Source: Oscillospiraceae bacterium (GTDB taxonomy: Bacteria > Bacillota > Clostridia > Oscillospirales > SIG519). Taken from it: 36,811 nt of DNA. Below the pieces are notes generated by a model that was not told the origin of the DNA, searched no databases, and saw only the letters and a list, made by a program, of their open reading frames with translations. Position 1 is the stretch's first letter. The number at the start of each line of letters is the position of its first letter. The stretch covers positions 1 through 36,811 of the forward strand of contig SVMS01000021.1 in NCBI GenBank assembly GCA_015067255.1, written 5' to 3'. A program made the translations under genes and the position numbers. This document shows, one piece after another, positions 1-8,808 of this stretch.

Positions 1-50
1 TAAATTGCGGCAGTATAAATTTCTTTTAATAACAAATACTAACATCACGA

Positions 51-180
51 TACCGCAAGGAGACCCCTTGCGAGTGAATAGTTAATAGTTGCGGTGTCGG
101 CAAAGCCGACGAATATAAAATGTGCCGCAGGCACACCTTAATTATTCAATATTCATCATTCATTTTTCATTATTCATTAA
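51..180. repeat. AT-rich intergenic mini-hairpin stretch
   Basis: No gene is seen before position 208. The stretch holds three short perfect hairpins: CGCAAGG/CCTTGCG at 54-72, GTCGGC-AAA-GCCGAC at 96-110 and TGTGCC-GCA-GGCACA at 121-135. They are followed by iterations of ATTCAT-like words up to 180. The style (3-5 nt loops, unrelated stems, AT-rich linkers) matches the arrays near 19.8, 21.2, 26.9 and 28.6 kb. Function is unknown. Confidence 0.55.
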
Positions 181-207
181 ATTAAGTAAAGAGGAGTTCA
201 TTATATT

Positions 208-270
208 ATGAAGGCTACTGGAATAGTAAGACGTATAGAGGAATGCGTTATAATAGGGCAAACCGCCTAA
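208..270 (+). pseudogene. 5' remnant of a SpoVT/AbrB-type regulator gene
   Basis: A 20-codon frame with a good ribosome binding site (AGAGGAG at 190-196) encodes MKATGIVRRIEECVIIGQTA and then stops. The first ten residues are the hallmark start of clostridial/bacillar SpoVT and AbrB-like sporulation regulators, which normally continue through a DNA-binding swapped-hairpin fold and total roughly 80-180 residues. After residue 11 the similarity is lost and the frame closes. I infer that the 5' end of a spoVT-like gene was separated from the rest by an insertion or deletion whose border lies near 240. A complete copy may exist elsewhere. A functional micropeptide cannot be excluded but has no support. 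Confidence 0.6.
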
Positions 271-307
271 AACCCGCATAAACACTAGGATTTTCGCTGG
301 TTTGCCC
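256..307. repeat. 9-bp inverted repeat at a possible recombination scar
   Basis: GGGCAAACC (256-264) and GGTTTGCCC (299-307) are perfect inverted repeats around 34 nt, immediately downstream of the point where the SpoVT-like frame loses similarity. This could be the end of a mobile element or an attachment site. No integrase gene is present in the window, so the role is inference. The rest of 271-430 shows no gene; a purine-rich AGAAAGGAG at 350-358 resembles a ribosome binding site, but no frame of any length follows it. Confidence 0.35.
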
Positions 308-433
308 CACCCGACGCATTGGTGTCAAAACAGGGTTTTTCGGCGATTTTAGAAAGGAGTATAATACATTCAAATATGCGTCAGAAATACATACTCTGTT
401 GCAGTCAAAACTAAATATTCAAACTGTCACAGA

Positions 434-469
434 AAAAGCCGAATGAGCGTTAAAACTCATTCGGCTTTT
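434..469 (-). terminator. Rho-independent terminator after the XRE gene
   Basis: A 14-bp perfect stem, AAAAGCCGAATGAG (434-447) and its complement (456-469), with an 8-nt loop. It has A/T runs on both sides, so it can act in both directions. It lies 8 nt beyond the stop codon of the minus-strand regulator gene. Confidence 0.85.
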
Positions 470-476
470 GTCATAC

Positions 477-686
477 CTATTTGTCGCCACGCAGTATCCA
501 CTCGGCATCGTAGCCGAACTCCATTGCAATGACCTTTGCGAGCATTGGAGAAAGTGTGGTGATTTTATTACTCTCACCCGTCAGTGTATAAACATAGTTT
601 TCGGAAACTCCAACCCGTTTTGCAAACTCACGCTTGGAGATCTTCTGTTCGTCAATAATTTGATTTAACCTATTTGCCAGTGACAT
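477..686 (-). CDS. XRE/Cro-C1 family small regulator
   Basis: This encodes a 69-residue DNA-binding protein consisting almost only of a Cro/C1 helix-turn-helix domain. The segment ISKREFAKRVGVSENYVY (about residues 15-32) is the two-helix DNA-binding core. I chose the ATG at 684-686 because a strong GAGGAGG lies 6-8 nt upstream and the longer reading frame would run through it. The start overlaps the last codons of the LuxR-like gene by 17 nt, so translation is probably coupled. A terminator follows directly. The target is unknown; small XRE proteins of this size are typical of accessory islands, where they often regulate the neighbouring genes. Confidence 0.75.
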   Translation of the reverse strand: MSLANRLNQIIDEQKISKREFAKRVGVSENYVYTLTGESNKITTLSPMLAKVIAMEFGYDAEWILRGDK

Positions 687-1335
687 TGTTTGCCTCCTCA
701 AACGTAGCTTGTACGGATTTAATATGCTTATGTATTTCAAGCAGTTCCTTACGGGAGGATACACCCAATTTCCCGTAAAGGTTTCGATTGTGATATTTCA
801 AGGTGGTTTCCTTAATGCTCATATTCGCCATAATCTCCTTGGTGGTAACTCTGGCAATATACGCATCATAGATTTTCCGCTCTGTCGGTGTCAGCGTTTT
901 CAGTCCCATCATAAAGACCTCAATGCGCTCAGGGAAGGCGGCTTCGTCCTCCACCGGCTTTTCAAGCATCACATCCGGTGTGGATGATTCGGCATCGAAA
1001 AAGCCTTGTACCGACTCGACCTGCTTGACGATTTTCTTCATACGCTGGTATTCGTTCATAACAAGGTGGATGCCGAGCAAGAACAGTTCACTGATGATAT
1101 AGGAAATAGACAGCATTTCAAATTCAATGCTCGTCATCTGCTCGATGAACCAAACGCCGATATTTACAAATACCGCAATTGCAAGGATAACAGCGCGTGC
1201 TGTGGTATCGATGGTCTTCTTGACCTGCGCACGGATAATGACCGTAACCATAGCGGCGAAATAGCTGAGCAGATAAACAAGGTATAAAGGATGCAACGGC
1301 CCATAAACCTTCACAAGCGTAGATACACCGTTCAC
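670..1335 (-). CDS. LuxR-type membrane regulator lacking its N-terminal part
   Basis: The predicted protein is 221 residues. The first ~95 residues contain three hydrophobic helices, similar to the end of 7TM sensor modules found in front of LuxR-type regulators of gut Clostridia. A linker follows, then a C-terminal LuxR/GerE helix-turn-helix (TPTERKIYDAYIARVTTKEI, about 149-168, and the recognition helix after it). The only start is a GTG at 1333-1335 with no clear ribosome binding site. In-frame homologous-looking sequence continues upstream of it (QDTIYKEVSFAVV) to a stop near 1385. I infer that the 5' part of the gene was deleted and the remainder joined to the PD-(D/E)XK gene, so it is probably a decayed gene. 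It overlaps the XRE gene downstream. Confidence 0.6.
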   Translation of the reverse strand: MNGVSTLVKVYGPLHPLYLVYLLSYFAAMVTVIIRAQVKKTIDTTARAVILAIAVFVNIGVWFIEQMTSIEFEMLSISYIISELFLLGIHLVMNEYQRMKKIVKQVESVQGFFDAESSTPDVMLEKPVEDEAAFPERIEVFMMGLKTLTPTERKIYDAYIARVTTKEIMANMSIKETTLKYHNRNLYGKLGVSSRKELLEIHKHIKSVQATFEEANNVTGK

Positions 1336-2186
1336 TACCGCAAAGGAAACTTCTTTGTAAATGGTGTCCTGAATCGTATATAGGATTTAGAACATTTTTC
1401 TTCATCTAAATAAATAAGGCCTTTTTCATGTTGCTTTTTGCACCAGTCTTTAAAAAACTCAGAAACGTTTTGTAATCTATCAGGACGGTTTTCAAAAATT
1501 AAATCTAATGCTTCCTTATGTTCCGCATATATTTGCTGACATAATTCAATAATTTCGTTGTTTTCCATTGTTTCTCTCCTTAAAGTGTTTAAATAAGAAC
1601 GTATAAAATTCACAGTTTCAGAATCATATATTGCTTTTTCAAGTTCTGTTTCTATAATACGAATAATAGTTTCGTATTTTATACATCCCCACGCAGAGTT
1701 GCTGTCTTGTAAAGGAGCTAATCCCTCTGGTGTAAGATATAAATATATTTTTGTGAATTCGGGATATTTATCCTCAATAACATTATAGTATTTGTCTAAT
1801 TGTCCGTCGTGGTCCTGGGAATCAACTTTATTTTCAATACACAAAATATATTTTTCTTTTTGAGATTCAATTAAAATATCTATATTTTGCCATTCCCTAT
1901 ATACCACAATATCGGAATACTTCATTGTGAGCAATTTAAAGGCAACATCATCCGTAACAAGACCATCTTTGGCAATATACGAATTCAATCGTGCTATAAA
2001 TGCTTTGCCAAATCCATGATTTTCGTTTGGATTTAAAAGCCATGCCAAAACATTACTATGTCTAATTTCTGTTCTTGCAATTTTCAATACATCAAAAATG
2101 TTAAAAGAAGATTTTTCAAGAGGAGATAGGCACTCAATATTTAGCAGAAAATCTTTCAATTTCTTAGCAATATTATCGTTAGTCAT
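1335..2186 (-). CDS. PD-(D/E)XK nuclease superfamily protein, C-terminally truncated
   Basis: This 283-residue protein resembles the PDDEXK_4 group, phage- and island-associated proteins with a restriction-endonuclease-like core. The core is visible as D (NIDILIESQ, about residues 102-110) followed by E-x-K (CIENKVDSQDHDGQLDKY, about 116-133). The start ATG at 2184-2186 is supported by AAAGGAAAAAAG and by a good promoter at 2214-2242. After about residue 267 the sequence changes character (SYIRFRTPFTKKFPLR) because the reading frame has run into the LuxR-like gene in another frame, so the native C-terminus is missing. Substrate and role (defence or regulatory) are unknown. Confidence 0.6.
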   Translation of the reverse strand: MTNDNIAKKLKDFLLNIECLSPLEKSSFNIFDVLKIARTEIRHSNVLAWLLNPNENHGFGKAFIARLNSYIAKDGLVTDDVAFKLLTMKYSDIVVYREWQNIDILIESQKEKYILCIENKVDSQDHDGQLDKYYNVIEDKYPEFTKIYLYLTPEGLAPLQDSNSAWGCIKYETIIRIIETELEKAIYDSETVNFIRSYLNTLRRETMENNEIIELCQQIYAEHKEALDLIFENRPDRLQNVSEFFKDWCKKQHEKGLIYLDEEKCSKSYIRFRTPFTKKFPLR

Positions 2187-2213
2187 TTCTTTTTTCCTTT
2201 CAGCTTTTCATTA

Positions 2214-2242
2214 ATTATACCATAATCTTTTTTATTGGACAA
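2214..2242 (-). promoter_or_regulatory. Sigma-A-type promoter of the PD-(D/E)XK gene
   Basis: Reading on the minus strand: -35 TTGTCC (2237-2242), 17-nt spacer, -10 TATAAT (2214-2219). It is placed about 30 nt before the start codon. Confidence 0.6.
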
Positions 2243-2285
2243 GTATATTATAAATAAAGTGTTGTACCTTATTTGGTGCATAAAA

Positions 2286-2314
2286 ATCCCTCTGCCGATT
2301 TTTGGCAGAGGGAT
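2286..2314 (-). terminator. Intergenic hairpin terminator
   Basis: An 11-bp perfect stem, ATCCCTCTGCC (2286-2296) and GGCAGAGGGAT (2304-2314). On the minus strand it is followed by TTTTA. There is no intact gene just upstream on that strand; only a short open frame ends at 2336, so this may serve a gene that has been lost. Confidence 0.6.
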
Positions 2315-2423
2315 AAGTTTGCTTTATAAATCTAATTACTTAGATTCTTTGATAGCAGCCTGTGGTGCAATATATCGAGCGATGAGAACAAATTTTAAAA
2401 CTGTCCTTAAGCGTCCGACCCTT

Positions 2424-2667
2424 ACCCGCCCGCAATTTTAATGCGTAGGCGGGTCAGGTTCTTATTGTGAAAACAACAAGGTTCTGGGGTACCCGCCCGC
2501 AATTTTAATGCGTAGGCGGGTCAGGTTCTTATTGTGAAAACAACAAGGTTCTGGGGTACCCGCCCGCAATTTTAATGCGTAGGCGGGTCAGGTTCTTATT
2601 GTGAAAACAACAAGGTTCTGGGGTACCCGCCCGCAATTTTAATGCGTAGGCGGGTCAGGTTCTTATT
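2424..2667. repeat. 67-bp tandem repeat, about 3.6 copies, two hairpins per unit
   Basis: Units start at 2424, 2491, 2558 and 2625. Three are full length and essentially identical; the fourth is cut after 43 nt. Each unit carries a long hairpin, ACCCGCC-CGCA / TGCG-TA-GGCGGGT, and a second one, CTTATTGT-GAAA-ACAACAAG, with one mismatch and a GAAA loop. There are no CRISPR-like variable spacers: the whole unit repeats. It lies between the groEL terminator and the truncated accessory genes. No coding potential is visible. The copy number in an assembly may be unreliable. Confidence 0.9.
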
Positions 2668-2732
2668 CTTTAAAAAGATAAAATCCTCTAATCTCGCCTA
2701 AAAGAAGAAAGAATAAATAAGAAATAAGAAAG

Positions 2733-2770
2733 AAAAAATGTGGCGCGCTTCGTAATGAAGTGCGCCACAT
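2733..2770 (-). terminator. Terminator of the groESL operon
   Basis: On the minus strand a long stem (ATGTGGCGC and GCGCCACAT, continued inward with one A/C mismatch to CTTC/GAAG) is followed by six T. It starts 7 nt beyond the groEL stop codon. Confidence 0.9.
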
Positions 2771-2776
2771 AGGCTA

Positions 2777-4414
<1,638 letters not shown>

Positions 4415-4468
4415 TCACCTTTCTTTATATACTGTTAGTTAAATAGCTTGGAAATTATACTTATTGTA

Positions 4469-4817
<349 letters not shown>

Positions 4818-4827
4818 TGATATATAT

Positions 4828-4856
4828 ATAATAATATTAAGCGGTAATTTGTGCAA
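4828..4856 (-). promoter_or_regulatory. Sigma-A promoter of groESL
   Basis: Reading on the minus strand: -35 TTGCAC (4851-4856), 17-nt spacer, -10 TATTAT (4828-4833). The transcription start should fall at the edge of the CIRCE element, as usual for HrcA-repressed operons. The -35 sits inside the arm of the upstream terminator hairpin. Confidence 0.75.
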
Positions 4857-4882
4857 TAGTAAAACTACACAAATTACCGCTT
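4839..4882 (-). terminator. Terminator-like hairpin after khpA
   Basis: AAGCGGTAATTTGTG (4839-4853) and CACAAATTACCGCTT (4868-4882) form a 15-bp perfect stem just after the ylxM-ffh-rpsP-khpA operon. The downstream side is AT-rich rather than a clean T-run. The distal arm overlaps the -35 and spacer of the groESL promoter. Confidence 0.65.
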
Positions 4883-4908
4883 TAACTTTTCCACGGTATT
4901 AACAAAAC

Positions 4909-5148
4909 TCACAGCGCATCTACTATTTCGACATTAACCTTCAAATTTTCCTTTACTGCTGCGGCTTTGATAACGGTACGGATTGCCTTTGCAATTCTTC
5001 CCTGCTTACCTATTACCTTGCCCATATCGTTGGGAGCAACGGAAAGCTTAAGGGTAAGAACACCGTCTTCGGTACCTGCGTCGACAACCTTAACCTCATC
5101 GGGATTTTCTACAAGAGATTTGGCTAAAAATGTAAGCAATTCCTGCAT
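4909..5148 (-). CDS. khpA: KH-domain RNA-binding protein KhpA (YlqC)
   Basis: This 79-residue single-domain KH protein binds RNA. In Gram-positive bacteria it forms a heterodimer with KhpB (Jag), affecting mRNA turnover and cell elongation. The diagnostic GxxG loop is GKQG at residues 47-50, within GKVIGKQGRIAKAIRTVIKA. The family length is about 75-80. It is the last gene of ylxM-ffh-rpsP-khpA. A 98-nt spacer with strong inverted repeats separates it from rpsP, so its level could be set separately. Its partner khpB is also in this window (33175-33918), in a different operon. Confidence 0.93.
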   Translation of the reverse strand: MQELLTFLAKSLVENPDEVKVVDAGTEDGVLTLKLSVAPNDMGKVIGKQGRIAKAIRTVIKAAAVKENLKVNVEIVDAL

Positions 5149-5164
5149 AATAAGCCCCTTTTCT

Positions 5165-5230
5165 CCGACGGATAAAAATCATTGGCACACGGGACAACAG
5201 CTGTTTATCCGTCGGGAAAACAGCTGTGCC
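5165..5230 (-). other. Alternative hairpins in the rpsP-khpA spacer
   Basis: CCGACGGATAAA (5165-5176) and TTTATCCGTCGG (5204-5215) are a 12-bp perfect inverted repeat. Two copies of the self-complementary ACAGCTGT (5197-5204 and 5220-5227) and GGCAC/GTGCC (5184-5188/5226-5230) overlap it, so competing structures are possible. The KhpA ribosome binding region follows immediately. No known riboswitch or ribosomal-protein leader is recognised. Confidence 0.5.
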
Positions 5231-5246
5231 TTTTAATTTCAGAAAA

Positions 5247-5492
5247 TTAGTCGATTATTCCGCTTCTCTTCATAAGTGCCTTAACGGTATCTGTAGGCTG
5301 TGCTCCGTTCTTCATCCACTGAGCTGCCTTGTCTGCATCAATATTGATTGCTGAAGGCTCTCTGGTAGGATCATATGTGCCTATTTCCTCGATAAATCTT
5401 CCATCACGGGGATATCTGGAATCTGCAACAACTACACGGTAAAACGGTGCTTTTTTTGCGCCCATTCTCTTTAAACGAATTTTTACTGCCAT
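5247..5492 (-). CDS. rpsP: 30S ribosomal protein S16
   Basis: This is a structural protein of the small ribosomal subunit. The 81-residue sequence begins [20 protein letters not shown] and contains the S16 signature through [21 protein letters not shown] selected the ATG at 5490-5492 because GGAGGTG lies 7-8 nt upstream and the S16 family begins exactly here; a longer frame to 5555 adds non-homologous residues. It lies between ffh and khpA, the usual Firmicutes order, but rimM, trmD and rplS, which commonly follow, are not here. Confidence 0.97.
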   Translation of the reverse strand: MAVKIRLKRMGAKKAPFYRVVVADSRYPRDGRFIEEIGTYDPTREPSAINIDADKAAQWMKNGAQPTDTVKALMKRSGIID

Positions 5493-5555
5493 TGTTATTT
5501 CACCTCCGAATAAAAATCTATATAATACAACCGTTTGCCATTGGCATACAGTCAA

Positions 5556-6884
5556 TTACCGAAATTTGTTCATAAGAGCTTTTCTGCCCTTTTTGCCGTT
5601 CATCTGCTTTATCATCTGACGCATTTGTTCAAATGATTTCATAAGCTTGTTGACATCTTCAACTCTTGTGCCGCTTCCCGCCGCAATTCTTTTTCTGCGT
5701 GAGGCATTGAGAAGCTCGGGCTTTTGCCTTTCCTTTTTGGTCATAGAAAGAATTATTGCTTCTGTACGGTCAAACATAGAACTGTCAACCTGAGTTTCGG
5801 CAAGCGCCTTTTTATCAACTCCCGGAACCATTTCCAGAAGCTTATCCAAAGGACCCATTTTCTTTATCTGACGAAGCTGCTCAAGAAAATCCTCTAAGTC
5901 GAATTTGTTTTCTCTCAGCTTTTTCTCAAGAGCTGCCGCCTTTTTCTCGTCAATAGACTGCTCCGCTTTTTCGATAAGGGACAAAACGTCACCCATACCT
6001 AAAATTCTTGAAGCCATTCTGTCGGGATAAAAAGGCTCAATATCTGAAAGCTTTTCGCCTACGCCGCAAAATTTGATAGGCTTTCCCGTAACGTACAAAA
6101 CGGAGAGAGCCGCACCGCCTCTTGTATCACCGTCAAGCTTTGTTAAGATAACGCCGTCAATTTCAAGGGCATTATTAAAGCTTTCCGCAACGTTTACAGC
6201 ATCCTGACCTGTCATAGCGTCAACAGTCAAGAGAATTTCATTTACATTGACAGCTTCCTTGATATCTTTAAGCTCGTCCATAAGAACTGTATCAATATGA
6301 AGTCTGCCGGCGGTATCTATAATAACAATATCGTTGCCGTAATCCTTAGCGTGTGCTATTGCTTTTTTAGCAATATCAACTGCACTTGTTCCTTCAGGCA
6401 TTGTAAAGACGGGAACATCAACCTGACTGCCCACAACCTGTAACTGCTTTATTGCCGCAGGACGATATATATCGCAGGCAACAAGCAACGGCCTTTTGGA
6501 CATCTTCTTATAATAGCCCGCAAGCTTTGCACAATGGGTTGTTTTACCTGCGCCCTGCAGACCTACAAGCATAATAACTGTGGGCGGCTTTGAGGAAAAA
6601 CGCACCATTTGATTTTCGCTGCCCATAAGAGCAACCAATTCATCATTTACTATTTTAACGATTTGCTGAGCAGGAGTAAGGCTTTGCAAAACCTCTTCTC
6701 CCATAGCTTTCTCGGTAACCTTAGCTATAAAGGCTTTAACCACTTTAAAAGAAACATCGGCTGAAAGCAGAGCAAGCTTTATTTCACGCATACCCTCTTT
6801 TATGTCCGCCTCGGTAAGCTTACCTTTGCCTCTGAGCTTTTTAAAAGCGGCTGATAGCTTGTCGGACAAGCTGTCAAATCCCAT
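5556..6884 (-). CDS. ffh: Signal recognition particle GTPase Ffh
   Basis: This protein binds signal sequences of nascent membrane and secreted proteins with 4.5S RNA and hands them to FtsY at the membrane. The 442-residue length is normal. The N domain covers about 1-95. The G domain has the P-loop GLQGAGKT (108-115), DTAGR (190-194) and TKLD (248-251). The C-terminal M domain is Met-rich (about 330-430, with SGTRVEDVNKLMKSFEQM). It follows ylxM by 11 nt and precedes rpsP, so co-transcription is expected from the consensus promoter at 7304-7332. Confidence 0.97.
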   Translation of the reverse strand: MGFDSLSDKLSAAFKKLRGKGKLTEADIKEGMREIKLALLSADVSFKVVKAFIAKVTEKAMGEEVLQSLTPAQQIVKIVNDELVALMGSENQMVRFSSKPPTVIMLVGLQGAGKTTHCAKLAGYYKKMSKRPLLVACDIYRPAAIKQLQVVGSQVDVPVFTMPEGTSAVDIAKKAIAHAKDYGNDIVIIDTAGRLHIDTVLMDELKDIKEAVNVNEILLTVDAMTGQDAVNVAESFNNALEIDGVILTKLDGDTRGGAALSVLYVTGKPIKFCGVGEKLSDIEPFYPDRMASRILGMGDVLSLIEKAEQSIDEKKAAALEKKLRENKFDLEDFLEQLRQIKKMGPLDKLLEMVPGVDKKALAETQVDSSMFDRTEAIILSMTKKERQKPELLNASRRKRIAAGSGTRVEDVNKLMKSFEQMRQMIKQMNGKKGRKALMNKFR

Positions 6885-6895
6885 AAAAGTTCACC

Positions 6896-7261
6896 CTATC
6901 TCAAAATTTCTTTTGCTAAAGCTGTTATCTTGTCGGCACGTACGGAAATATCCGGAACGCAGGAACGCTTGAGATTTATATCGCTTATCTCCCCTGTAAG
7001 ACGGAGAATTTCATCGGCATTTTTCTTTTGCTGTTCAAATCTTGCCGCAAGTCCTAATTTAGCTTCCATATTGTAAAGCATTTGTTCTCCTCTTTTTATG
7101 GAATCACGAACGCCCTGACGACTGATAAAAAGATGCTCGGCAATTTCCGAAAGCGACATATCCTCATCGTAATAATATTCGATTGCCTGACGCTGTTTGT
7201 CAGTAAGAAGCTCACCGTAAAAATCAAGTAATATTGAAAGCCTTAAATCCTTTTCGTACAT
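6896..7261 (-). CDS. ylxM: YlxM, SRP-associated helix-turn-helix protein
   Basis: YlxM proteins are small partners of the SRP pathway, encoded next to ffh; in streptococci the protein binds the SRP and modulates its GTPase. This 121-residue copy has the usual opening (YEKDLRLSILLDFYGELLT) and a sigma-70 region-4-like helix-turn-helix (SLSEIAEHLFISRQGVRDSI, about 36-55), with a helical tail. It is the first gene of ylxM-ffh-rpsP-khpA, read from a perfect consensus promoter. The start ATG at 7259-7261 has AAAGGGGG upstream. Confidence 0.93.
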   Translation of the reverse strand: MYEKDLRLSILLDFYGELLTDKQRQAIEYYYDEDMSLSEIAEHLFISRQGVRDSIKRGEQMLYNMEAKLGLAARFEQQKKNADEILRLTGEISDINLKRSCVPDISVRADKITALAKEILR

Positions 7262-7303
7262 TACCTCGCCCCCTTTCTCTGTAAAGCTTTTAACTTTACA
7301 TAC

Positions 7304-7332
7304 ATTATAGTCGATAAAGCCCTTTTTGTCAA
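7304..7332 (-). promoter_or_regulatory. Consensus sigma-A promoter of ylxM-ffh-rpsP-khpA
   Basis: TTGACA (complement of 7327-7332), 17-nt spacer, TATAAT (complement of 7304-7309). Both hexamers are perfect, consistent with strong constitutive transcription of translation and SRP genes. Confidence 0.9.
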
Positions 7333-7351
7333 GTAAAATTTACCTTACTTT

Positions 7352-7381
7352 TGAATTTTTCAGCTTTTTAAATAAATAATA
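7352..7381 (+). promoter_or_regulatory. Possible sigma-G promoter of the ger operon
   Basis: TGAATT (7352-7357), 17 nt, AATAATA (7375-7381). This resembles the sigma-G pattern (TGAATA...CATAATA-like) expected for forespore-expressed germination genes. It is inferred from position and gene type, and one -10 base departs from consensus. Confidence 0.4.
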
Positions 7382-7394
7382 AAGGTAATATCTG

Positions 7395-8807
7395 ATGATG
7401 AAGAGGAATAATATGCAACTTACGTGTTCTTTAGCTGAAAATTTAAAGCAATTAAAAGAAATTTTTAAAGACGATGACACCTTCAGAATAAGAGAAATAA
7501 CTGCAAAAAGCGGTGTAAAATGCGCCGTAATTTATATAGACGGAATGGTAAGCAATCAGATTGTTGACCAGTTTCTCATAGGACAGGCGCTCAATTCCTT
7601 AAAGGAAAGAAGCATTAGCTTTGAGGATTTTAAAAGCAAGGTTTTAGCTTCCAATGAAGCTTACGAGGAAACCGACATAATAAAGCTTTGTGAAAAAATT
7701 CTTTACGGTGATACTGTCTTTTTGGTTGACGGCTACTGTGTGGGAATGTGGCTGTCCACGAAGGGCTTTATGCTTCGTTCTCCCTCTGAGCCCGAAAACG
7801 AAGCTATGCTTTTTGGCTCTCACGAGGGCTTTATAGAGAGCGTGCTTATGAATACGGCGATGATACGCCGCCGTATACAGAGCAAGGATTTAAAATTTAA
7901 GTTTATGAGCCTTGGCACTATAACTCAGACAAAGCTTTGTATCTGTTTTTTGAGAGGCAAAGCTGACGAAACGCTTTTGAAAAAAATAGAGGATAAATTA
8001 AGCACTATAAAAACAGACGGTTTTTTTGACTCCAATTTTTTAAAGGAACAGCTATGCGCCAAAAAGAAAACGCCCTTTGATTTGATAGGCTCTACAGAAA
8101 GGCCTGACACCGCTGCGGCAAAAATACTCGAAGGAAAATTTATAATTATTGTTGACGGCTGTCCCGTTGCGCTGACACTGCCATTTTTATTTTTTGATAA
8201 TTTCAGACTTGCCGACGATTATAACTTCAATTTTTATTTTACCACCTTTTCAAGAAATCTGAGAGTTCTCTCCTTTGTTTTTACCGTTACCTTTCCCGCC
8301 TTTTATCTTTCCCTTGTTGCTTTTCACAGAGAGATGATACCGACTCCGCTGTTATTAAGCATTTCTCAATCCCGTTCGGGTGTGCCTTTTCCAACTCTTT
8401 TAGAGGCTATAGGGCTTCTTTTGATTTTTGAACTTTTAAGAGAGGCAGGACAAAGAATACCCTCGGGAGTAGGACAGGCTTTGTCGGTTGTTGGCGCTAT
8501 TGTCATAGGTCAGTCGGCAGTAAGCGCAAAGCTCATTTCTGCGCCTCTTGTTATAATCGTTGCTTTTACGGGGCTTACAGGTCTTATGACACCACGTCTT
8601 AAAGGTATAATTATTGTTTCACGCTTTGCCTTTTTGATTTTATCGGCTTTTTTCGGGCTTTACGGGCTTATAGTAGGCGTTTGCATAGCCGTAATTCATA
8701 TTGCGGCGCAAAGCTCCTTCGGAGTTTCCTATTTGCTTTACAGCTCACCGCTCAACAAAAAGAGCTTTCGTGATAATCTTTTAAGGCTTCCCAAAAGGAG
8801 AAATTAA
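7395..8807 (+). CDS. Spore germination receptor subunit A (GerA family)
   Basis: This is the A subunit of a nutrient germinant receptor in the inner spore membrane, acting with B and C subunits to trigger germination. The 470-residue length is typical. A soluble N-terminal domain (about 1-270, including VIYIDGMVSNQIVDQ) is followed by several membrane helices in the C-terminal 200 residues, and LSISQSRSGVPFPTLLEA is the conserved GerA membrane-region motif. Two starts are possible. The ATG at 7395 has AAAGG 9 nt upstream. The ATG at 7413 has AAGAGG 6 nt upstream and fits better if the sigma-G-like promoter is real. It is the first gene of an A-C-B operon. Confidence 0.93.
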   Translation: MMKRNNMQLTCSLAENLKQLKEIFKDDDTFRIREITAKSGVKCAVIYIDGMVSNQIVDQFLIGQALNSLKERSISFEDFKSKVLASNEAYEETDIIKLCEKILYGDTVFLVDGYCVGMWLSTKGFMLRSPSEPENEAMLFGSHEGFIESVLMNTAMIRRRIQSKDLKFKFMSLGTITQTKLCICFLRGKADETLLKKIEDKLSTIKTDGFFDSNFLKEQLCAKKKTPFDLIGSTERPDTAAAKILEGKFIIIVDGCPVALTLPFLFFDNFRLADDYNFNFYFTTFSRNLRVLSFVFTVTFPAFYLSLVAFHREMIPTPLLLSISQSRSGVPFPTLLEAIGLLLIFELLREAGQRIPSGVGQALSVVGAIVIGQSAVSAKLISAPLVIIVAFTGLTGLMTPRLKGIIIVSRFAFLILSAFFGLYGLIVGVCIAVIHIAAQSSFGVSYLLYSSPLNKKSFRDNLLRLPKRRN

Positions 8808-8808
8808 A

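Noticed and set aside
2336-2410. 3' end of a lost minus-strand gene (frame ending FVLIARYIAPQAAIKESK before the terminator at 2286-2314)
   Set aside because: The frame is short, has no start, runs into the tandem repeat and matches no family I know. The nearby terminator makes it suggestive but not supportable as a feature.
2424-2667. CRISPR array
   Set aside because: The whole 67-bp unit repeats and there are no unique spacers between conserved repeats; no cas genes are nearby.
7260-7394. Shared bidirectional operator between ylxM and gerA
   Set aside because: Two separate promoters of different type explain the gap and no palindrome links them.
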